Shown: piece by piece, positions 54,001-63,946 of the stretch | Layout of the letters: each line of letters begins with the position of its first letter | Numbering within the stretch: position 1 is the first letter of the stretch | Source of the DNA: Acanthopleura granulata | Taxonomy: Eukaryota; Mollusca; Polyplacophora; Chitonida; Chitonidae | Reading direction: 5' to 3' | DNA length: 64,000 bases | Assembly (NCBI GenBank): GCA_016165875.1 | Contig: JABBOT010000011.1 | Coordinates: 11,301,491 to 11,365,490 of the forward strand | Made by a program: the position numbers and the translations under genes | Notes under the pieces: model-generated | Told to the model about the DNA's origin: nothing | Databases searched by the model: none | The model's input: the letters and a program-made list of their open reading frames with translations, nothing else

Positions 54001-57000
54001 TAGAATTTGATCCAGGACATTGTTCTTGTCAGGCTACTTCATATTTTCTCACTTGACAGAGTACTTACTGCAGGGAAAGAAGTCTTCCTCAAGCTGTTAA
54101 TATTGAAACATACATATTAGAAAGTGACAAGAATGAATCCAGTTGAATGCTTTCAAAAAAGGGACTATATCCAACTATCATTCATGGGTTAAGCGTGGCG
54201 GCGAGATCTAGCCCGTGACAGCAAAGTGACAGGTGTAAATTGTTGGTCAGTTGCAATGGGCAATCCAGCATGTTCTCTGGCCACATAATTCTCTAATCAC
54301 ATGGCAATTCCACGACGTTACAACGCCATGGGAAGATCCCATTGAAAAATAATGGCTCAAACTCGGCCACCTACCGTCTGGTTTTCACCCGACCAGTTCG
54401 GCTTCTGTGTTGCATTTTTCTCATTAGGTTGGGCGATGTGCATCCGCTACAATTCTGACCCCTAACGACTACTGTTAAGTCATATTAAACTCCACCTAGA
54501 CCCCATTAACACACGAAGGCACCATGTTTGATGGGGCAAAGCAATATCGGTACAACTCTGTCTGTAAATTTTATCCTAGGATTTACATTCTGTTGTAGCA
54601 AGTTGTTCATTCTTTGGAATCTATATGATAGTGACATTGATCCTCTTAAACAGAGGAAGTATTTCATATTTGTTTGCATCTACAGCTGCAAAGATTGATG
54701 GCATAGCTGAGCATAAGTTCCTAGGATAAAATTTCAGAAGCCCTAGACCAGGATGCTCAGCTTTGTCAAACATGGCGAACCCTGGTGTGTATGAAGAGGG
54801 AAAGAATTTGCTTGAGTTTTATTGTGACTTAACAGTGGGCGTTAGGGGTCGGAAATTGTAGCGCAGCGTCCGACCCAAGGAGAAAAATGCAACGCCAAAG
54901 CAGAGCCGAACTGGGCGGGTGAAATCAGGACAGTAGGTTGCTGAGTTTGCATCATTAGTGTTCAGTGGGACCCTCCCATGGCGTTGTAGCGTAGTGGAAA
55001 CGCCATGTGATTACTTGGCGAAATCATTCATGTAAACAGCCCTGAAGGCATTGGAGTACAACTAAAAATGCCGCAGGTGGTATGACCCTATCGTTGTATG
55101 CTGGCACATCTGTCCATCGTTCACATGACGAGTGTATAGCGCCAGCGTGTTGACAGTCATGGTGCCACGATTAAACCAAAAACGAAGGTTGGATATGGTC
55201 CCCAAAGACAAATGTGTAAAGATACATGTACAACTTTTGTCATGATTTAAATGGACCCTTCTCCATATACGTTCATAGTGTGTCCCTGCTTTATAATGAC
55301 AACTATAGCTTGTCTTCTTCACATGTGTAAGACCTGGCATTAAGTGATAATAATTAAGGTGTGGCATTAAGCGATAATAATTAAGGGTGGCATTAAGCAA
55401 TAATAATTAAGGGTGGCATGAAGCGATAATAATTAAGGTGTGGCATTAAGCGATAATAATTAAGGGTGGCATTAAGCAATAACAATTAAGGGTGGCATTA
55501 AGCAATAATAATTAAGGGTGGCATTAAGCGATAATAATTAAGGTGTGGCATTAAGCGATAATAATTAAGGGTGGCATTAAGCAATAATAATTAAGGGTGG
55601 CATTAAGCGATAATAATTAAGGTGTGGCATTAAGCAATAATAATTAAGGTGTGGCATTAAGCCATAGTCATTCATTCATTCGTCACGTGTTTAATGATAT
55701 GTAGTTCAGACAAAACCAACATTTTTCTGGTTCTTGATACACATCATTTACCCTAAATCGTCAACCTGTTCACATATGGAAAAGCTACTTTACATGCATT
55801 TTATCTAATCATAACAACTGAATAGAGAGAAGAAACTATTTTTGCTTTGTTGGCAAACTTTAGAGCTTGAAGGAGTGTGTTATTCTGTTGAATAAAATAA
55901 AACTCTCATAATTTTACACATTACACACCTGGGCCCACTTTCACAAATCTTCATAAATCACTTTGTTTCATAACTTTCCTGTAAACCACGTTGCTATATG
56001 ACACTACAACCTTGCAAAAAAAGGTGCAAGAAATATGGCTTACAGAACTTTGTGAAAATGACACCATGTGAACATCTGCAAAAGTGTGGAGGTGGGGGTG
56101 GGGGTGAGGGATGACATTATTCCTTGAGTATGACATTTCTGATGGAGTTTCTTTATGGCTTGCCCAGGGTGCTGCCCGCCTGTTCAGCTTGCATGGCGTG
56201 CAGGACGGACTGTTCCTGATTCGTCCAAGTTCACGGGTCGCAGACTTCCATGTCCTCAGTCTCTGCTACAACAGAAGTCCCTATAACTACGAGATACGCA
56301 AGAGCGTGAGTACATCAGAGTGTTTGTATAATGTGGAAAACAGCATTAATATACTAATGCAAAGAAAATGTAAGACTCATTCAATGCTGTGGAGCCTCTG
56401 TGAACTGATGGATAGATCCTCCACATGCAGTGTCCCACTACCCTTTCTCATGACAGTGTTACTTTTCGTTCAGTTACTGGTGAAAACAGTTGTGACATGA
56501 TGACATTGTAGGAAGGTTTAACATTGGTAACCAATGTGTAGGACATCTGGTTGACTTACTTGCAACAATATTGATTATAATTGGTCAAAGGCGTGTCCTT
56601 GATGATGCTTGACAGTTTGGAAAGGCCCATACTATTGAGAAGAATGCAAATATATCACTCGTGTAAGCTGCAACGAAATGATACAGACATTTTTGTTAAA
56701 GTTATAAAAAATGAAAATCATGCTGTTTTATTTGGATACATGTGAAAGGTATTCAGTAAACACCTCAGACTGTAATTGTCAGATCTTTTTGTTTTGGGGT
56801 TTTCCACATGTTGGTTAACCTCAAGTAACACACACTGTAACCCTGAACATAAAGGAGCTACCCCAGTTCTTCAAACTTTTCAACCACTGCTGAAAACAGT
56901 ATTTCAAAATTTTCTTGGAGAACTGTATGTCTAATAAAAATAATATAGAAATAATTCTCATAGTTTTATGACACTTATACCTGTGGTGACAAATCATTTT

Positions 57001-60000
57001 TGGCTTCACTTTGACAATAACTGTATGCATTAACTAACCTTTAAGAACTGCATTAATGATTGAAAAGGTTGGAGATTTACAGTATTGTGTACAGCATGTT
57101 TTCTGCTTGGTACAGATGTACCAGAACAAGTCTGTGTATTACATCGACGACGGCCCATTCTTACCGACCCTGGAGCACATGGTCTACCATTACTCTAAGC
57201 GAGCAGATGGCTTACCCTGTCGCTTGGTTAAAGCGCTCTCACCAGGTTAGTCTTTAGACGTTTGGCACTTTTAGGATTTGAACGGTGTACTGTGTAGATC
57301 GCCTACTCAGAAAAAAAAGAGAACTTGCTCCAAGTGAAGGGTTTTTTTGTCATAAAAATAAACAAATAAACAGGTTTTGTTATTCAGTGTTGTAACTGAA
57401 ATGATCTGAAGCAGTGTGCATTCTGTTGTAATAAAGACATCAGTTTAAATCAGGCTTTTTATCCAAGCAGGTTTCCTTCCTTTCGCTTTTATGAGAGTCC
57501 TGACAAGAATCCGATTTCTTGATTTCCTTGGAAGTAAAGCTCAACCATATAGCCAAAATATGTTTTCAATGCATTTGGTCGTCATCTTGATGTATTGCAA
57601 TTCGTCTGTGTTGAAGTGTAATGGGAAGTGAGGTGGATGTCCCATTCTTGTTTGTGATTAGTGAAAACATGGTCATCATCTTTAAGTATGCCCAATATTG
57701 CTGTTGGTACAGTCAATAGTAAGTAGTTCCAAGAGGTGCCCTTGAGTGATGCTGAAGGCACAAGAACATCAGTGAGCAAAGTGGAAGACCTGTTAATTTC
57801 CAATTTTGAAGTTTCTGACCTGATCTCACATAAGGCGGTTGTCTGTATTTCCAACCTCTGATTGCCTCTCTCTCTCTCCCTTTTTCTCTTCAGATAACCG
57901 AATTGTGGAGGTGTCGGTGGTACCACCCCTGGAGGAGGAGAACGAGTATAGTAATTACAAACATTTGACAAGTCCAGGTAAGTACATACATGTGTATATG
58001 TGAAGATAATTCACTATTACAAGTGCCATGTGTACACGCAAGCCTCCAAATAGGTGCCTGTCTGTGGAAGTGGTTTGACCCAAGTGAACTTTGTTCATTA
58101 CTATATAACATGGAAAACATGGTCATTGCACATTGTCCAGAGGGGTGTTTTCAAAAATGTCAGGCACCTGTTTGCACGCTTGCAGTTAATGTAGATAACT
58201 TGCTGTCTTATTTACATACAGTAAACACCAAGAATATGGTTTATGTTAGATTATTTTCTCATGGATCTTTACGGGTCGTTTTATTTTGAATTAGATTCCT
58301 TTCTGATAAATCCAATTATAATATTATGGATTACAGTATATTCTTATCTAGTTGTTCATTTTAGAATTCCTCTCATCAGTTCTGTCAGATTATTTTCTCA
58401 TGGATAATATTGTTTCCTCATGGATAATATTGTTTTCTCATGGATAATATTGTTTTCTCATCATGCTCATGGATTACATAGTTGAATCACCTTCCCCCGC
58501 AAATAACAAGGAGATTTGGTAGATACATGTATTCCTAATTAACAACTGTTTGCTGTTGATGAAAATGTCCCCAGTCAATTTCGAGTTTGGAGAAAAAAAT
58601 CAAAAAAAAAAAAAAATCTGCACTCTAGTTCACCTAACATTTCTACCCAGAGGTAATTTGTCCCTAAGCTGTGCAGCCCGTTGTTTATTCTTGTCTTTGT
58701 TTTAATAACAAACTGCTAACATATTATTCATGAGCCACAGTTGTATAAGTTAAATATTTTGAGTACTGCATACAACACCAGTCAGATAAATTAAGTACTT
58801 TGAGTACTGCATAAAACACCAGTCATATAAGTTAAGTATTTGAGTACTACATAAAACACCATTCAAATAAATAAATAAAATTAAATCCTGCTTCAGATGA
58901 AACCCTTTGATTTTGATTGTACAGCAGTCGTCACATGGGAGACTTGTATGTTACTCTACCCTGCAGCAGATGATGTATGTATCTTATGACTCCACAGTAG
59001 AGATGTAACAGTTAGAATATCAGGCAACAATGGTACCCGTGACACGTCACAAATGACGTTGACACAACATTGTCAATAACGTTATGACGTCATAATTTCC
59101 AGATCACTGCTTGGTAATTCCAGGCTCCTTGAGGCAACAGGAAATCACTGTTTTTCAAGGAACAAATTGCAGTGTAGTTTTTAGGGTGTTCTGCCAGGTG
59201 AATTCGTTACATGGCTACTGAGTGAAAGGATACAAAATTAGATGGGGCCAGTAAGCCTCATATTAGGTGAGGCGTGAGCAGTGGCTGTATATTACTCACA
59301 CATTACAAGAAAACAATGATCAGTTCAGGGAAGACCTGATTTCTATGGGCGTAAAGATGTAATCACGGATTTTGCTGGCTTAGTGGTTGATCAATCCACA
59401 GTCAGCCCACGACGTCAGTGAAATATGCCAGTCTAATCTTTGCCATGTAAGCGCCAGTGAAATAAATGAACAAATGTGTTCCTAGACTGACTGTGCTCAT
59501 GTTGTTGTTAGCAGATTTACCACCACGGCCGGACAATGTGGGGATGTTTGGAAGGACCATCCCAGGTGCCCCTCCACCTTTACCCAGTAATGTGAGTCAT
59601 GTACCTGACTTTTCCTGCCATCATAATATGGCTGAGATATTGCCGATGTGGCGTTAAGCCATAATCATTCATTCATTCATTCATTCCTGCCATCATAATT
59701 GTGCCATTTTCATTACTGTGAATGACCTAAAATTTTGTCCCTGGCCAACTTGCTCAGTTCACCTGTTCCTGAGAGTACAACTGATTTTACAAAGATTTGT
59801 TTTGAGAAGAGGATGGTATCCTGTAGGAAAATGTATGTTTCAGTATTGAAAGTAATGTTTTAACCTTTATTTGCCTTAAAAAGTACACTTTTTCAGTCAA
59901 ATACAGTAATGTAAATGTGTACCTCCATCCTCCTGAATGTTGTTACTGTACTAATTTCTCAGCTTTTAGCTGTACTGGTCAAAGACCTGAAGAGGTTAGT

Positions 60001-62583
60001 TATGCATTAGAAAGTTGTCCGGCTTCCATCCATCTGTCTGTCCGTCTCTCTGTCCAGTGTCTGTTATCTTTTCCTTCAAAACGCTACTCCTCCTACAGTT
60101 TTTGTCCGATTTCATGAGTTAAGTGTAGATGACATCAAGATACATAAATCATAGTATCAATTTGCCATCTCGATGATTGGTTATCCGTCTGTCTGTCTAT
60201 TTAAACAGAATATGTTAACAGTTTCAAAACCCTACTTCTACAGTTTTTGTCCATTTTGAATGAAACTTTCTTGACCAATTGTCCGAAGACATCAAGATAC
60301 ATAATTTGTAATATCAATTTTTCATTTCGATGATTGGTTGTCTATCTGTTTATGTAGTGTATGTAAACATACAAGCATCGTTCAAAATGCTACTCCTCCT
60401 ACAGTGTTTGTCTGATTTGAACAAAACCTTGTTCAAGAGTAGACTACATGAACATACATAATTCGTGGCATCAATTTTCTGTTTCACTGATTGGTTGTCC
60501 GTCTGTCTACCTGTTTATCTAGTATGTGTTAACGTACATGTATCTTTCCAAACACTACTACTCCTACAGTTTTTGTTCAATTTCAGTCAAGCTTTGGTGA
60601 AGTGTAGACCTCATCAAGATACATAGTTTTGAGTATTGATTTTCCATTCCAGTGATCAGTTGTCCGTCTGTCTGTCTGTTTGTCTGGCATATGTTAACAT
60701 TCCTTTCAAAACGCTTCTAGTTGCTGTTACGTTTTTTGTCCAGTTTGAACAAAACTTGGTACGAGTGAATCAGGATACATATTTCTTAGTATTGATTTTC
60801 AATGTTGATTTTCCATTGTCTGTTATACATGCATAACTTTGTAATCGACTTTGTGATAATTTTGTCCCGACTAGTAGAGCTACTGTCTCATCAGAGACTC
60901 TGGTTTTAACCAAGAGTACATTACTGTTCAGATCTGTTCGCTAAGCATCAAAATTCAGCCTGATCAGCTCACATTATTTAGTGGTACAGTTTTGATTATT
61001 GCTGACAAATGCCCTGAAAAATGTCGATTAAATTAAAGTAATTATTAAACTGAAACTAACAAAGACGTAAAGATGAAAAGTCGCTTAAAAGTTTAAAGGC
61101 ACCGTAATAGTTAGTAATGATTACTTTTCTGCATACAAACCTTTACAACAAAAGCACATTGGTGACTGGGGATGGTGATGTTAACATAATTTCTCTTTCA
61201 GCCACCACCCAAGAGAAATGTCACCTTGATCAGTATACCTGCCAACAGAATCACAACAGGTAAGACAGCAGGAAAGTGAGATATTTTAAAATATCAATGC
61301 TTTTATAGATAATATGGAGGTGGAGGTGAGAGTATACATGTGTTTAATTTTTAAAAGAGCTCCAAAATTGTTCAAGCATATAAATAAGCAATGTTTCGTA
61401 AACTGTATAACCATACCAAGGATTCTTTTTAAACAGGCAATATACATGTATTACAAAATGTTGAATACCATAATTATCTTGATTTTTCCGCGTTTTTGTT
61501 TCAAAACAAGCAGTGTATTTCAAAAAGGAGATTACCATAATTATGTATATTCAGGGATTCAGATAACTACGGGTCATCAGTTAGAGTCCTGTCAGCTTTT
61601 TAATTGACCCATTCCTGCTAGTAGGTCTCACTCATTTGGCCCATGCTGTTTTAGCACGTAATGTTTATTTTAAACCCCCGATAAATTCACCAGATGAATA
61701 AAGTCTGTGTTCATTTTGCGACGTAACAACTGTAATACGTCGCTTTATATTATTTTCCTGTACCGTTTTAAAAGCGTTCGAAAGGATCTCCAATAAAATT
61801 AGTCTGACATGTCCGTACTGCTGCATTTCACTAACTTATACAACAAGGAATAGTAGTCATAATAGTACTCGCGGAATTATGACCCATCAAATCCTGAAAT
61901 GACCCATTGAAATGGTTGTGTTCAGGACAAATGTCCTCTAGATTCCAGATCCTAACAAAATCGCAGATAATCCACACTTTTTATATTGAAACAGTTGGTG
62001 TATTACAGATTTGAGAATACCATAATTATTTCATCTATTACATGTATAACTAGTTTTTTTTTTTTTTTTACACAGGCAGTCTGTTGGGAGAAGGAGAGTA
62101 TGGTGCAGTCTATAAAGGTGTATATGATGATGGCAGAGAAAAGGTAGGTGTAAACCTCACACCTTCATCTTCAGTAATCACCTATTCTTGGCTCTTTAAG
62201 TCATGATTATAAATTTTATGTGCCCTTATAGCGGTACGTCATAGAAATTTGGGGCATTACCACCGTACGTGTGGAAGCAATTCACAGGGAGTTATAAAAT
62301 TTGCTAATTTATTGGCCATCACCACCAGGCCACAGGATCCCAAAGCTGCCTTGGACTTAAACTAGACTTTTCCCTAATTTGAGACTATATCCTAAGCTCT
62401 TAAGTCAGTTTGTTCATTCTTTCTGATTTCCTTGCTATCTAGAGAGATGTTGCCGTCAAGTGTTTCCATGACGACCAGGTAAATGTGATGGAAGACTTCA
62501 TGAAAGAGGCCACCACAATGCAAGGCCTGGACCATAAGTGTATTGTCAAGTTAATAGGCGTGTCAAAGTCTCCACTCATGATG
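41050..62583 (+). CDS. shark: Shark/HTK16-type tyrosine kinase, SH2-ANK-SH2-kinase (3' end outside window)
   Basis: Fifteen exons: 41050-41224, 43899-44066, 48477-48620, 49305-49376, 51088-51203, 51893-52039, 52578-52683, 52993-53060, 56168-56305, 57116-57245, 57894-57977, 59515-59591, 61202-61259, 62076-62143, 62443-62583. All phases agree (564 residues so far). SH2-1 starts WYHGKISRETAETIL (W42) with Arg73 in FLVRES. Ankyrin repeats span about 150-305 (TNILHRAVAEGNV, TALHDASFYGLSEIVSLLL, VPLHEAAMRGHSECVKMLL, TPLDIALKYG). SH2-2 starts WYHPNLDR (W324) with Arg351 in FLIRPSS. A Pro-rich linker (about 430-480) follows, then the kinase N-lobe: GEGEYG (499-504), VAVK (Lys523), EATTM (Glu539). The catalytic loop and DFG lie beyond 64000. 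In flies Shark acts downstream of the engulfment receptor Draper. The ATG follows an in-frame stop at 41026; a second Met at codon 3 is possible. The exon 6 donor (GTTAAA) is weak. Confidence 0.96.
41668..41933 (-). mobile_element. Full-length SINE copy
   Basis: A/T tail, TTTACACCGTACTCGAGAAT, central domain in reverse (GGAGGAAACCCACAACCATT), GGAACTCACAGCAGTCGCAT (B-box region) and TGATCCACAGAGGCCCC (head), all in minus order. Confidence 0.88.
42001..42032. repeat. GT dinucleotide microsatellite
   Basis: About 13 GT units after a short TATATATATGTAT stretch. Confidence 0.95.
44067..48476 (+). other. Shark intron 2 (4.4 kb)
   Basis: AT-rich. Apart from the nested SINE at 47774-48111 there are only short loosely repeated patches (for example AAGTCTCACTGGAAAGTGAG words near 45951-46015). 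No exon seen. Confidence 0.65.
47774..48111 (+). mobile_element. SINE with a second truncated SINE nested in reverse
   Basis: An outer plus-strand SINE begins in the middle at GGGCCTCTCACCAATG (47774). It is interrupted by a minus-oriented SINE 3' fragment (TTATTTATTTATTTATTTGA to GGAGGAAACCGGGCA, about 47806-47901) and resumes at 47902. The break is bounded by the near-identical GGTCCCTGTGAGTT (47792-47805) and GGTCGCTGTAAGTT (47902-47915), a target duplication of about 14 bp. Confidence 0.88.
48621..49304 (+). other. Shark intron 3
   Basis: 684 bp, donor GTAATG, acceptor GTTACTCTAG. No feature seen inside. Confidence 0.7.
49371..50345. repeat. ~39-bp minisatellite starting at the Shark exon 4 donor, ~25 units
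   Basis: The unit is GATGGTAAGACCATAAACCA followed by GTCTCACTAAATCCAGATA. Unit 1 starts with the last four exon bases and the genuine donor (GATG|GTAAGA, boundary 49376/49377). Eleven further units retain ATGGTAA; the others read ATGATAAGA or GACAGTATGA. The long open frame on the minus strand is only translated repeat. Confidence 0.97.
50346..51087 (+). other. Shark intron 4, remainder
   Basis: Contains one copy of the dispersed repeat described at 50484; acceptor CTGACCACAG. Confidence 0.7.
50484..50915. repeat. Dispersed repeat, copy A
   Basis: Shares order and wording with 58921-59285: ACATGGGAGAC, ACCCTGCAGCAG, TGTTGACACAACATT, TTTCCAGATCACT or close, ATTCGTTACATGG, CTGAGTGAAAG. At its end 50795-50825 and 50885-50915 form an imperfect inverted repeat (GTTACATGG...AAAA against TTTTGCATCC...GTAAC). 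Not similar to the SINEs. Confidence 0.75.
51204..52577 (+). other. Shark introns 5 and 6 flanking exon 6
   Basis: Intron 5 (51204-51892) and intron 6 (52040-52577) contain no recognised element. 52310-52460 has a slightly GC-richer patch that may be an old repeat. Confidence 0.55.
53128..53384 (+). mobile_element. Full-length SINE copy
   Basis: GGGGCCTTTATGGCTGAGGG head, TTTAGCGCGCTAGCGCGGCG, GAGTTCAAGACC B-box region, CGGTTTCCTCCCACCATAAT, TAGTACGGTGTAAAACACCA. It lies 68 bp downstream of exon 8. Confidence 0.9.
54294..55013. mobile_element. Large foldback element (~720 bp, arms ~290 bp)
   Basis: The arms 54294-54581 and 54719-55013 are reverse complements with moderate divergence. Outer ends are TAATCACATGGC; shared blocks include TACAACGCCATGGGA, CAGTTCGGCT, GACCCCTAACG and TCCTAGGATAAAATTT. 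The 137-bp loop has no coding frame. Ends differ from the 3859-4425 element, so it is a different family. Confidence 0.85.
55334..55690. repeat. 26-27-bp minisatellite derived from a SINE 3' tail, 13 units
   Basis: The unit is TGGCATTAAGCGATAATAAT followed by TAAGGTG, with alternating GNGATAA/GCAATAA variants. The last unit runs into CCATAGTCATTCATTCATTC. The same wording, unamplified, occurs at 59648-59690 (GTGGCGTTAAGCCATAATCA then TTCATTCATTC), typical of a SINE end. Confidence 0.9.
56306..57115 (+). other. Shark intron 9
   Basis: 810 bp. Its last ~240 bp (56875-57082) are duplicated at 63378-63558. Acceptor TTCTGCTTGGTACAG. Confidence 0.75.
56875..57082. repeat. Intronic repeat, copy A (upstream of exon 10)
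   Basis: CAACCACTGCTGAAAACAGT, ATTTCAAAATTTTCTTGGAG, ACTGTANGTCTAA, CTCATANTTTTATGA and GAGATTTACAGTAT recur in order at 63378-63558. Confidence 0.85.
58038..58183. mobile_element. Short TIR element, 146 bp
   Basis: The ends GCAAGCCTCCAAATAGGTGC and GGCACCTGTTTGCACGCTTG with its C are inverted copies, matching the ends of 33118-33725. Confidence 0.6.
58741..58882 (+). repeat. SINE tail repeated three times in tandem
   Basis: ATAAGTTAAATATTTTGAGT ... CATACAACACCAGTCAGATA, then two more versions of the same ~46-bp tail, the last with AAATAAATAAATAAA. Confidence 0.88.
58921..59285. repeat. Dispersed repeat, copy B
   Basis: Counterpart of 50484-50870 in the same orientation: GTCACATGGGAGAC, ACCCTGCAGCAGATG, ACGTTGACACAACATTGTCA, TTTCCAGATCACTGCTTGG, AATTCGTTACATGGCTACTG. 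Confidence 0.75.
59592..61201 (+). other. Shark intron 12
   Basis: 1.6 kb, dominated by the ~155-bp repeat array at 60000-60830; acceptor TTTCTCTTTCAG. Confidence 0.75.
60000..60830. repeat. ~155-bp tandem repeat array, ~5 diverged units
   Basis: Each unit contains TACTNCTCCTACAGTTTTTG (or close), then TCAAGATACATA, then GATTGGTTGTCCGTCTGTCT, and a TATGTTAAC block. Confidence 0.85.
61260..62075 (+). other. Shark intron 13
   Basis: AT-rich intron ending in a 17-T tract and ACACAG. No mobile element recognised. Confidence 0.65.
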
Positions 62584-62880
62584 GTAAGGAATACCGAAGT
62601 CTTGTAGTAAAGGATATGGAAGTCACATACTATGTTGTAAGGAGCAGGAGGATAGGCGAGTGACATGGTAAGGAATATGGGAATTCCATGGTAAGGAATA
62701 CCGAAGTCTTGTAGTAAAGGATATGGAAGTCACATACTGTGTTGTAAGGAGCAGGAGGGTCTTGTTATAGGGAATAGGCGAGTGACATGGTAAGGAATAT
62801 GGGAATTCCATGGTAAGGAATACCGAAGTCTTGTGGTAAGGAATATGAAAGTCACATGGTAAGGAAGAACAGGGTGTTGT
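62581..62880. repeat. Tandem array starting at the Shark exon 15 donor
   Basis: ATGGTAAGGAA marks the true boundary (ATG|GTAAGG, 62583/62584) and recurs at 62665, 62688, 62787, 62810 and 62856. A longer unit (ACCGAAGTCTTGTAGTAAAG ... GATAGGCGAGTGAC or close) of about 107-122 bp is repeated twice, with a third partial copy. Confidence 0.92.
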
Positions 62881-63377
62881 GGAAGGGAATAGCTTCAGCT
62901 TGTTCAGTGTGACCAAACATATTCACAGTAGAAACTCAGCTTTTATTTGTATTTTGTTCACTTTAAGAAAATGTGAAAAGAAAAACAAAATTACGACGAC
63001 TAGATGTGGAACCAGTACGATATGGGCTTTCAGATGATGCATACTTTATCGTAACGTGGTCAGCTGTTTTGAGGAATAGCGGGGTCTTGTGGTAAGGATT
63101 AGGATACACAAGGTGAGGAATGGGGGACTTAAAGTGAAGGGGAAAATAGGGGAATACCATGCAGTGAAGTAGGGACGATTCATGGTAAAGAGTAAAGAGA
63201 TCTCACTGTAATGGGTAAGCGATTTATACAGCAAGATTAGCTGAGTCTGCATTATCAGGAATAGTGAAGGGTCAGCAGTAGAACTGTGGGGATGTCATGG
63301 GTTAAGATAGTGTGAAAGTTGTAGTAAAATTTTAGAATTTAGTCTGTATGTATGCTTGGGTTTTACGTCGTACTTAA

Positions 63378-63558
63378 CGTTTTCAACCACTGCTGAAAAC
63401 AATATTTCAAAATTTTCTTGGAGAACTGTAGGGTCTAAAGACATTCTCATAACTTTATGATGTTTGTACCTCGAAGGAAATCATTTCTGCTTCATTTTTA
63501 CAATTTACTAGCCTTTAAAAACAGCGTTAATGGGTTGAAGATTTACAGTATGCTGTGT
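63378..63558. repeat. Intronic repeat, copy B
   Basis: Diverged counterpart of 56875-57082, same orientation. Confidence 0.85.
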
Positions 63559-63599
63559 CTCAATGTGGCAGAATGAGGTCCATGCTGCCAAAGTGCTGC

Positions 63600-63790
63600 C
63601 GCCACTGAAACACCGCTGAACACACCAGACACGACACCCCACCCAGTCACATCATACTGACACTGGGCCGACCAGTCCTGTTTCTTTGCTCTAACCTCTC
63701 AGTGCCAAGCAGCAAGCGAGGCAGCTATAAGTACCATTTTAAAAGTCTCAACTGGAGATTTATCCCAGATTTCCCAATCTTGCTACCTTT
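63600..63790 (-). mobile_element. Second SINE family, fragment
   Basis: CCCACCCAGTCACATCATAC, TGACACTGGGCCGACCAGTC, AAGCGAGGCAGC and AGTACCATTTTAAAAGTCTC match the body of the 34279-34615 copy in the same orientation; both ends are lost or diverged. Confidence 0.8.
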
Positions 63791-63946
63791 TAGCCTCATG
63801 ATAAGAAATAAAGCCTCATAGCCACGAGTTGTGGAGTCTGGTGGTAAGGAATAGAGTTGTCTCCTGGAAGGGCTAGAGGAGTTGTGTTATAAACAGTAGA
63901 GAAAATTCTCTTGGCAAGGAGAATAAGGGAAAGTCTACTGAAAGGA

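Larger units (their letters stand above)
53061..56167 (+). other. Shark intron 8 (3.1 kb)
   Basis: Splits the second SH2 domain just after WYHPNLDRQ. Holds a SINE, a large foldback and a SINE-tail-derived minisatellite. Remainder AT-rich. Confidence 0.7.
57978..59514 (+). other. Shark intron 11
   Basis: Contains the short TIR element 58038-58183, a TTTTCTCATGGATAATATTG-type repetition (58390-58465), a poly-A stretch near 58600, tandem SINE tails and dispersed repeat copy B. No exon. Confidence 0.7.

Noticed and set aside
55334..55690. CRISPR-like array
   Set aside because: Units are contiguous without unique spacers and derive from a SINE tail; the genome is eukaryotic.
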